Notes under the pieces: model-generated
What the model was told of the DNA's origin: nothing
Databases searched by the model: none
Seen by the model: only the letters and a program-made list of their open reading frames with translations
Translations under genes and position numbers: made by a program
Assembly: GCA_023213395.1 (NCBI GenBank)
Contig: CM041465.1
Coordinates: 6,696,001-6,760,000 of the forward strand
DNA: 64,000 nt
DNA from: Cycas panzhihuaensis
Taxonomy: Eukaryota; Cycadophyta
Direction: 5' to 3'
Shown here: one piece after another, positions 1 to 7,420 of the stretch
How the letters are laid out: the number at the start of each line of letters is the position of its first letter
Position numbering within the stretch: the first letter of the stretch is position 1

Positions 1-317
1 ATCTATGCTCTTTTACCCTCAATCCCACGTGGACTAGTCTGAGGCTTGTTTGACCCTCAAGACATCTTCAAATGACTTTGTCGTAGAAGAGAAAAATGCT
101 AGGCGTGCTCCAATCTACCTCCCCACCAAATTTCGTCACGATCTGACAACTTCGAAAAAGTGACATCCATACAGTTCCGTAGAGTTCCGTACAACAAGAT
201 TTAACGACCTCTTTCAGTGCTTGGAAAGCTTTCCTGATTTGTCTCCCCTCTTAGACCCTTGACTAGTCTTTTATCAGCAGAGATTTCTTCTTCAGAAGAG
301 CGGTTAAGGCTGACCCT

Positions 318-329
318 ACTCTGATACCA
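318..329 (-). other. Primer binding site of copia L (initiator tRNA-Met)
   Basis: On the minus strand this reads TGGTATCAGAGT, one base from the standard plant copia primer site TGGTATCAGAGC, and it abuts the LTR end. Confidence 0.85.
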
Positions 330-518
330 TATTAACTTGAATTAGGAGACAGACAGGTTTGAGAGAAAACTCAACATTTGTTATTGAGAGAATGTTTAAC
401 ATAAATACAAGAGGAGGTTGGTAATGGTCAGCTCTTGGTGTATAACCAACCTCTGAGATTATGACACGTGTCATGATTAAATATACTAACTACATGATAA
501 AACATTATCGCCTAACAG
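330..518 (-). repeat. 5' LTR of copia L
   Basis: On the minus strand it starts TGTTAGGCG and ends next to the primer site. The expected terminal CA is decayed to TA at 330-331. It is about 189 bp, similar to the roughly 190-230 bp LTRs of E, F and H. It contains a TATTTAT box on the minus strand near 400-410 and a perfect palindrome TGACACGTGTCA at 462-473. Confidence 0.75.
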
Positions 519-555
519 AGCGTAGATTAGTTGGTACAAATAAATTATTTAACTC

Positions 556-1012
556 AAAATGACTCTTGTGAATAGAAAATGGGCAATCCACTTACGCTCT
601 TCAGAATCTTACACTCTTCAGAACAGATTCCTAAAATGTTGATACCAAAGCTAGAAACGTCTACTACATTGTCTCTAATTTCCTTTGCCACTTGCTTTCT
701 CTAAATCTATTTATTGCGTGGAATGTCATGTCCTTCGTCTTACAAACCCGTTAATCGTGCAATTGCTTCTGCAAAATAGTCCAAAATGGAAGGACATGTA
801 GCTACCATCGCCGTTACCGTGGATAAAAAATTGAATGCAACTGGAAATATGCCTACCATAATGTACTTGGAAAATCCTACATTTGTTAATGCTTTCTTAC
901 AAGGATCATTTGAGTGCATGACCACCCATTCTGCATGGATTCTGGCATCATCAGTTTTGTAGAAATTGATATTAATCAATGGGATATCTTCTCCATCCAT
1001 CGACCATCCTGA
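556..1012 (-). pseudogene. Unrecognised open frames downstream of D integrase
   Basis: An 86-codon minus-strand frame begins ATGGATGGAGAAG at 1000 (open back to about 1012) and ends at 740. A second open stretch, in another frame, covers about 712-556. The first has a mildly hydrophobic centre (residues about 48-70, around IMVGIFPVAFNFLS). I do not recognise the protein, and it does not resemble the accessory protein of A/B/I/J by eye. Its position, about 500 bp past the D integrase, matches that of the accessory gene in the related family, so it may be a diverged accessory gene or unrelated sequence. Confidence 0.3.
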
Positions 1013-1498
1013 TTACTGGATTACTTGCTTTTCCCTATGATCCACAAAAGCAACTTTCTTAGTAATTTGTCACAGGCTAAGTCATCCTTACCTCCTAAGA
1101 AAAGGGAGGATGAGTTTATTGATTTTGAATCGAAGAGTAATAATGCTTTGTGTCAAAGGTGATGTGATTTGGCACACATTGTTATATTAACGACTTCCAT
1201 CATATTGTCACATTGTTGGTCGTGATCACTAAATCATGATTATGATATAATTTCTACACGTCGCATTTCTTAATACCATGTCGTGATCATGCCAATATTA
1301 ATTATAAACTTTTATTAGCATCTTGTTATGGGATCCTAATCGTCCTTCTACTTTATGCTTTGATCTTAACCATTGGTCGCAATCAAATAGGATTCCATTG
1401 GTGACTTTCTACTTCAACCACTAGTTTTGATTGCAATCATATCTTGCCAAATTATATCATTAACATGAAAAAGCAATCCTATCCATTTAGTTTGCATT

Positions 1499-2509
1499 CT
1501 TTTTTTGTTTTCTTTTTTTTTTCCTAACAATTGTATGGCTTGAATTGGTTGCCATTAACCAATTTTACCATGGGGGAACCATCGAGCTATCTAAGTCGAA
1601 CAACTCCGTTTTGCCCGATTTGGTCCACCTTATATGGACCTAACCATCTAAGCTCCATCTTCCCTAGCTTAATCCAAAATTTACTGTCATACTACAACAC
1701 TAGATCACCAACCAAGAACGGGGGCATTCTCAAATGTCTGTCATGTCAGGCCTTGCGATGCTTCTTTTCCACCCTAATTTTTCCATAATGCTCTTACTCG
1801 TCATTCATCCAATTTCATCAAATCTATGAGCCGCTAATCTCTAGAATCCCTTTCCTCCATTTGCAATTAAGGCACTATTCACAAGGTTTTGCTTGGAATT
1901 CTAAGGAAACTATAAGTTCCAGACCATACACCATTTGGAATGGTGTTTGCTTATGAGGTCTCTTTACTGTTGTTCTATCTGCCCATAGAACTGAATGCAA
2001 TCATTCAGTCCAGTCCGTCCTACCTTCACTACAAATCTTTGTCAGGGCTAACTTTAAAATTTTATTTGTACCTTCCACCTGACCATTGGCCCTTGGGTAG
2101 TACAACAAGGACTTTTGATATTGGACTAGGAATTTTGCAATAAGATGCTTGATTGTGTGATTTAAAAAACTGCTACCCGGATCTGATATGATTTCAAACG
2201 AGCATCCAAAATGAACAAGTATCATTTCATAAATAAATCATGCAGTACTGCAAGCATCACAAGTCTTTATAGGTTTTGCTTCTATCCACTTAGTCAGAAG
2301 GTTAGTAGCAACAAAAATATACTTAGCATTGGTTCTTCTTGTTGGTGTGTTGATTAATCCTACCAAATCCAATCCCCACTTCTCGAATGGGGCATGTGCT
2401 AAGATTTGATGTAAAAACATGAAGTGAAGTTTACCTAGCTTGCCCACTCTTTGGCAAACATCACAAACTTTGACCCATTTATCTACATGTTCAAATAATA
2501 TGGGCCACC
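1499..2509 (-). pseudogene. Integrase of gypsy D (zinc, core and C-terminal part), decayed
   Basis: Reading minus from 2509: a zinc-domain remnant with WWPILFEH and CDVCQRVGK, then core motifs GLDLVGL and SDPGSSFLN, then PRANGQVEGTNKI with the catalytic Glu. The C-terminal domain near 1700-1540 carries YDSKFW, RWLGPY and NGNQFKPY. An A-rich, lysine-coding run follows (1499-1525) beyond a stop. The gene strand-transfers element cDNA into host DNA. Stops and frameshifts break it into at least three pieces. The motifs match the A/B/I/J integrase closely enough to place D in the same wider lineage. Confidence 0.8.
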
Positions 2510-3147
2510 ACAACTGTTGGGGCATAAAGTGATCATATGGCTGTTGGAAGACCAAAGGTAGGCTGGATAACCTAAGATGTGCAGGTACGAACCGTACAGA
2601 GGTACGCACAAGGCAAAACAGTGAAGAAATCAGCATTCTGGGTACGTATGACAGGTGCGTACCTGGAACGGGTAGATACCACAGACACGTACTAGTGGCG
2701 GAGCAGGCCGAGCAGGCGATGCGCGGCGATGCGAGACGGTGGAGGCACAGGAACTGCCAGACGTATGTACGAACGTACGAACTTAATGAAAACATTAGTT
2801 AAAGTGCATAACTAATGATTAAGGAAAGGGTACGTATGGTGAAGAATGCACGGTTATGACGATAATAACCCTTGACCAAAGGTACAAAGAAGCATACTTA
2901 AGGAGGTACGCATGAACCATCTGGTTAGGGTGAGAGCCGACTATCAAGGGTACGCAATGGTGCAGATGCCAGCACACATGACAGCCAATTGAAGTAGTGT
3001 TCAGTGATAAGTACCATCTGGGTACGCATGTAACAGGAAGAATGTATGCTGTTGGAATGCACAAAAATACATTCCAGCCCTTTGTGTAAATTGAACTTAT
3101 TACTTAATGAAAAGGAGAGTTACGTGGAAAGCTGTGTATTCTCTGTG

Positions 3148-3156
3148 TTTATAAGG
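3148..3156 (+). promoter_or_regulatory. Candidate TATA box of A LTR
   Basis: TTTATAAGG, conserved as TTTATAAAG in the 3' LTR of A (28905-28913). The aligned site has lost the motif in B, I and J, where the text reads GTTGTGATG or GTTGCAAGG. Confidence 0.45.
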
Positions 3157-3300
3157 ATGAAGTGCTGAATATGTGTTGATTTACATCTTTGTTGTGTACT
3201 ATTGTGATATAATTCTGTGAATAATCTGTGGAATGTATGTGAATAACCATGTTGACAGTATCCTAACTAGACTAGAGCCTATGTAACCTTGACGAGTGCA

Positions 3301-3327
3301 ATGTTCCCACAAGTGCAGTGGGAACAT
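3301..3327 (+). other. Hairpin at 3' end of A LTR
   Basis: ATGTTCCCAC, loop AAGTGCA, GTGGGAACAT: a perfect 10-bp stem with a 7-nt loop, ending 11 bp before the LTR end. The 3' LTR keeps a 9-bp version at 29056-29080. B has a different stem sequence that still pairs (see findings). Confidence 0.7.
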
Positions 3328-3339
3328 TTCAGTCAACAT

Positions 3340-3357
3340 TGGTTCCGTTGCCTACAT
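3340..3357 (+). other. Primer binding site of A
   Basis: TGGTTCCGTTGCCTACAT starts one base after the LTR end. It is not the initiator-tRNA-Met site used by the copia and chromovirus copies here. It resembles, from memory, the TGGCGCCGTTGCC type used by Athila/Tat elements. The tRNA is not assigned. Confidence 0.6.
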
Positions 3358-3436
3358 CCATTGAGGAGGGACAAGGCCCAGGAGTTTCAAGGAAAGGAAT
3401 GTGTAAAGGGCAGAGGACCACAGGCTCGAAATCATA

Positions 3437-5582
3437 ATGGCGGTCAGAACTAAGCCACCAGTGACGGGGGACCTTCCAATGCCACCTAAGAGGCCTTCAA
3501 GGTCAGAAGAGCCACAAAAGGATACTTCACCCAAAGAGAAGGAAACCAGCAGACAAAGGGCATTAAGATGGCCGAAGGAATCAAAACTTAGAAGGGCGAG
3601 GAGATTAAGTTCGCAGAACAACGAGACTAAGGGACAGTCCGTTGAAGGATCTGAGGCAAGTGGAGCCCAGACACCTCAAGAACAAGAAGAGGGAACTAAT
3701 GGCGAACGTATGGTATTAACACCAGCGCCAATCAGAGATGATTTGTTTAGCGCAAAAATTGAAGGAAAACCAAAGGTGGATGAAAAGCATCAAGAAACCT
3801 TAAAAGAGGGAAGTATACCTGTGGAAGACAATCCGAAGGACCTAAATGACAGCGAGAAGAAGGCGGAGGAAGGTCCCTCGGCATATTGGGAAAATAAGCT
3901 CACAAGACAGCATTTTGAGGATTCATCAGAAAAGGGATCTGATCAATCATATATTACAGTGACACCATTAACTATACAAGTGCCAGGTGTAGTGGAACCG
4001 ATACATATCAAAACTCCATTTAAGAATTCGTTATTTGGGAAGGATAATACTGCAGTAGGCACTCCAAGTGCATTCCCGAAGGAGGGGAGAAGGGAAGAAT
4101 CACCACCAGGTGGGGTACTGTTGCAATCCCCCAAAATGGATGATTATAGAGACTTTGGAAAGTTGATTTTTAACGACACTTCAGATACAACAGAACACGT
4201 GTATCTCTTTCAGAGTCTAATTGATGTGAAAAAGATTACAGACGAGGATGAGATCAAAGCTAGATTCACTTTGTCTGTTGAGAGGAGTACCATTGGCATG
4301 GTACAAAGAAATAAACAACAATGAGTCATGGGCAAAGATTAAGAAATCCTTCGAGGAAAGATTTCAGAAGTTTCGTAATAACGAAGCAGTGGAAATCGCC
4401 TTGAGAGAAATTAAACAAAGGCCGGGAGAATCAGTTCTAACCTATATCAGCAGAATGAAAATCATCGCGGCCAGTATGATTAACGAAACGATAGCCACCA
4501 CAACATGAAAAACTATTTTGTGAGAGGTGAATGAAAAGCGAGGGGCCATGATGCATGCCCATCCGTTGAAATCGTTTAAAAATGCCCAAGATCTAGCATT
4601 GGATTTTGAAATGGAGATGGATGCACAGGTAGGAGGACAGGACTCCCTATTATTAAGATTGCAAGAAGAAATTAGGGAACTCAAACAAAACCAGTACAAT
4701 CGACCCTTCTGCCAGGTGGGGATAGCAGAAGAAGAATCGGAATTGGAAGCCTTAAGGAAAGAAGTGGCCAGGCTAAAAATCAGAAATAACAGAGAAGAAG
4801 AAGAAACGATGAAAAAGAAAGACCATGCCGGGAGGATAACTAAATGGTGCCATATCTGTGAAGAGAATTCACATACCACTAAAGAATGTGAACTAAATCT
4901 AAAAAATAGTGCGTTGCACCAACAGGACAGATGGTGCCACATATGCGATGTAGATACGCATACGACTAAGGATTGTTTCTATAATCCCAGAGGGAAAGCC
5001 TACAGAGGACGAGGTAGGGGAAGGGGAGGCAACCCACCTCGAAATGTTTACACAACGAGGGGTACACAAGAGCCCTCGAGAAAGAAACCACCAATGGGTA
5101 GATGCCTCATCTGTTTGCAATTTGGGCACTGGAAGTCAGAATGCCCAACTAAACAGGAATACGAACAGAAACCGTTCGTATGTAACAACTGCAGCCCAAG
5201 TGACCATAAGACGAAGGATTGTAAAGGGAAGGCCAAAGCCACCAACTTAATGACAATTATACTAGAAACTAAAAATGTAAAACTCCAGAATAAACAGAAG
5301 GAGAAACATAACGAAGGATATCTGGATCCGCCAACAGAAATGGATCAGTTCAAAAAAGCAAAACAAGTGTTGGATGGCTTAGCCCGAGAAGAGAATACAT
5401 TATCGATGGGAAAACCAGAAACCAAGTACGTATACGTACGGAAAAATAAACAGAAAGAAAAAGAGAATATACCAGAAGAGCCAAAAGTGCAGCCTCAGAT
5501 GGTGCAAATGGAGGAACTATTTAAAGGATTACCAGTGGAAGACATTCCGAGAATGCTGTTGTTGATGGAAAATTTGGTCAAA
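3437..5582 (+). pseudogene. gag polyprotein of A, frameshifted
   Basis: Starts MAVRTKPP at 3437, 98 bp past the LTR; the same start context recurs in B (27135) and J (63551). Order of parts: a basic and acidic disordered N-terminus (3437-4130); a capsid region like the retrotransposon gag family with the LRGVPLAWYK motif near 4270; a coiled-coil stretch (about 4650-4810); and four CX2CX4HX4C zinc knuckles near 4850, 4940, 5105 and 5185, the last two separated by a KP-rich spacer. The knuckles bind the RNA genome. Frame changes occur near 4275 and again around 4500-4527. The frame is then open until a CAG-to-TAG type stop at 5583. Confidence 0.88.
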
Positions 5583-6602
5583 TAGCTACAGTTGACCATT
5601 CCCCTATGCCAAGTCATTGATTGGATTAAAGGAGGAGTACTACAACGCGGAATTACAAAAAGTTTAAAGCAAATAATGCCGTCATTCGATATGTATCCAA
5701 TGGTAACAATGATGGTACTGTGAGAAACATTCCCAAAAGTAAATGTTGATGGAGGCGCGGCGGTAAACGTATTACCAGCTTCGACATGGCGGAAACTGGG
5801 AAGCCCGAAGTTGGAAGCGGCAACATATTCGTTAAAATTGGCTAACGAATTATTAGTACAACCTATGGGGAGATTAGCCGACATCAAGGTGGATGTGGCA
5901 GGGATTGTGGTAAAAGTTGATTTCACAATCGTGGAAACAGAAAAAGGGGCAAAGCCCTATCCAGCACTCTTGGGGAGGCCATGGCTATATAAGACACAAT
6001 GCCTCCAAATTTGGAAAAATGTGACCTTCACCTTATCGGATAATGGAAACAAAGTAGTATTATCGATGTTGGGAAGGAACTCCATCGAAATGATACCAGA
6101 CGAGGGATCCAGCATGACTGTCACAAGCGACACAACATTCTCTTCCATTGGGGAAGAAAACCTCTATCATACTGCAGAAGAGCCCACAACATCGACCAAT
6201 TATCAGCAAGAAGAACCGACCTATTTCGGGGAAATATACAACTCTTCGGACGACGAACACGGAATGAGATTCATGGATTATTAGCTGCAGGATGCATATG
6301 AAGTAAACTCCTCTTCTTATAGATGTAATTTATTATCGAAATATGTAACTAAAGACATTGATGATAATTTAGATTCTTTTGAGTATATAATGACTAATGA
6401 CAGTTTAAGGGATGACAGCAAACTAAACCAACAACCCCCTAGTTTACCTAATATTTTTCATAGTTTTGTAGTAGCTAATAGTAATTCCGACATCCCTTCT
6501 ACATCAGGCATGGGTCCTGAGGTAGATTCCCTACCCCCCCCCCCCCCCCCGCCTTATTACAACCTGAGGAAGGAAGCAATATTCCTTCATCCTCTTCCTT
6601 AG
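5583..6602 (+). pseudogene. Aspartic protease and Ser/Pro linker of A
   Basis: Same frame as the end of gag. The active site is DGGAAVNVLP (Asp codon 5748-5750), a D-G-G form rather than D-S/T-G. It is followed by the flap and core region ending in PALLGRPWL near 5965-5990. A long low-complexity linker then carries NSSDDEHGMRF (about 6240-6270) and a proline tract. Stops lie at 5583 (TAG), 5719 (TGA) and 6282 (TAG). A run of 17 C at 6534-6550 shifts the frame. The protease would process the gag-pol polyprotein. Confidence 0.82.
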
Positions 6603-7420
6603 AAGTATACCCACCCGATGACCGAGTCCTTCCAACGATTGGCGCCAAAACCGAGGGTAATGGAAGGAGAATCACGGTAAGTACTTCTAGAGATTACGGT
6701 CTAGACGGTAGAGTTATCATCCCAGAAGAAATAAATCATCAAATTTACATTGGGAAGTATGTTAAGCCATTCTACGGAGAGCAGTTGTATGGGACTACCC
6801 ACCTAACTCATTGTGTTGAATATTGGATAGAACACGGGAATTGGGACAAAACACAATGGCAACAGGACCTAGTATTGACTTTAAGGGGAAAGGCTTGGTA
6901 TTGGTACCTAGCCCACCAAGCCATTATTAAAAGTTGGAAAGAGTTACAAACGATGTTTCGAATTCAATTCGATCATCCAACACAACTAGCCACCCCATTA
7001 TTCTATGTAGGTCAAAATCCTAGGGAGCATATACAAAAGTGTAAACAAAAATAGATATCTTTAAGTATACCCAAACAAAATTGGCCTAACTATTTCTACC
7101 ATACCCTGGGAAGAGTACCCAAGGACTGGTTCCTCAGAAATGAACAAAGTTTAGATGTGACTTGGGGTAACTTAAAAAAATCCTTTATAAAAACCTTTAG
7201 GCATACCTCTGAAAACAATGAAATAGATAGAATCCTAAAACATATTAGATTAATGAGTATAAAACTAGAACAAGAACTGACAAACCAAGAGGAGGTAGAA
7301 TCAGTACATAGTGAAGAAGAAGGAATTATGAATTACCCTCACAGAACTCAATATTGGAGAAAGGAAGTTAGAAGATACTCCGGGACACAAAACCGGAAAT
7401 ATGGAAGATGTGGGAGTAAC
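6603..7420 (+). pseudogene. Duplicated gag-capsid-like module between protease and RT (A)
   Basis: Two consecutive units share one pattern. Unit 1 (about 6810-6980) reads LTLRGKAWYWYLAHQ, then SWKELQTMFRIQF. Unit 2 (about 7085-7205) reads HTLGRVPKDWFL, then TWGNLKKSFIKTF. Both match the gag capsid signature L-x-G-x-A-x-x-W...SW-x-x-L-x-x-x-F-x-x-x-F, which also occurs in the true gag (LRGVPLAWY). The module lies in pol, not in gag. It has one in-frame stop at 7052 (TAG for Trp) and a frame change near 7340-7400 before RT. It recurs at the same place in B and J. The function is unknown; capsid-like is inferred from the motif pattern only. Confidence 0.6.

Larger units (their letters stand above)
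1..518 (-). mobile_element. Ty1/copia element L, 5' end only (runs off left edge)
   Basis: Minus-strand copia fragment. It holds the 5' LTR (330-518), the primer site (318-329) and the untranslated leader (1-317). The leader resembles the leader of copia H at about 50690-50980: both carry the CCCACGTGGACT motif followed by related text around CTTCGATCTGAC. The body with gag and pol would lie left of the window. No coding region is visible in this piece. Confidence 0.8.
519..2514 (-). mobile_element. Old gypsy element D, left (3') part
   Basis: Minus-strand remnant of a gypsy element related to A/B/I/J. It is split by element A; the other half is 29095-30407. The last five bases (ACAAC, 2510-2514) are the left target duplication of A, repeated at 29095-29099. 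It holds the integrase (1499-2509), then about 500 bp of AT-rich sequence with no gene (1013-1498), then an unrecognised open frame (556-1012). This is the place where the related elements have a repeat array and an accessory gene. No 3' LTR of D is visible. Confidence 0.8.
2515..3338 (+). repeat. 5' LTR of element A
   Basis: 824 bp, TGTTGGGG...AGTCAACA, paired with 28307-29094. It is dense in GTACG words (for example around 2575-2800). It carries a TATA-like TTTATAAGG at 3148-3156, an inverted repeat TGGAATG/CATTCCA at 3053-3076, and a strong hairpin at 3301-3327. It contains no gene; long minus-strand open frames here are chance or belong to flanking D. Confidence 0.93.

Noticed and set aside
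740-1000. Host protein-coding exon
   Set aside because: Single short frame without splice context or recognisable domain, lying inside an old element. It is kept as an unknown, not as a host gene.
2238-2795. A single 185-codon protein on the minus strand
   Set aside because: Its first half is read through the start of the A LTR and its second half through the D integrase; the frame crosses the insertion junction by chance.
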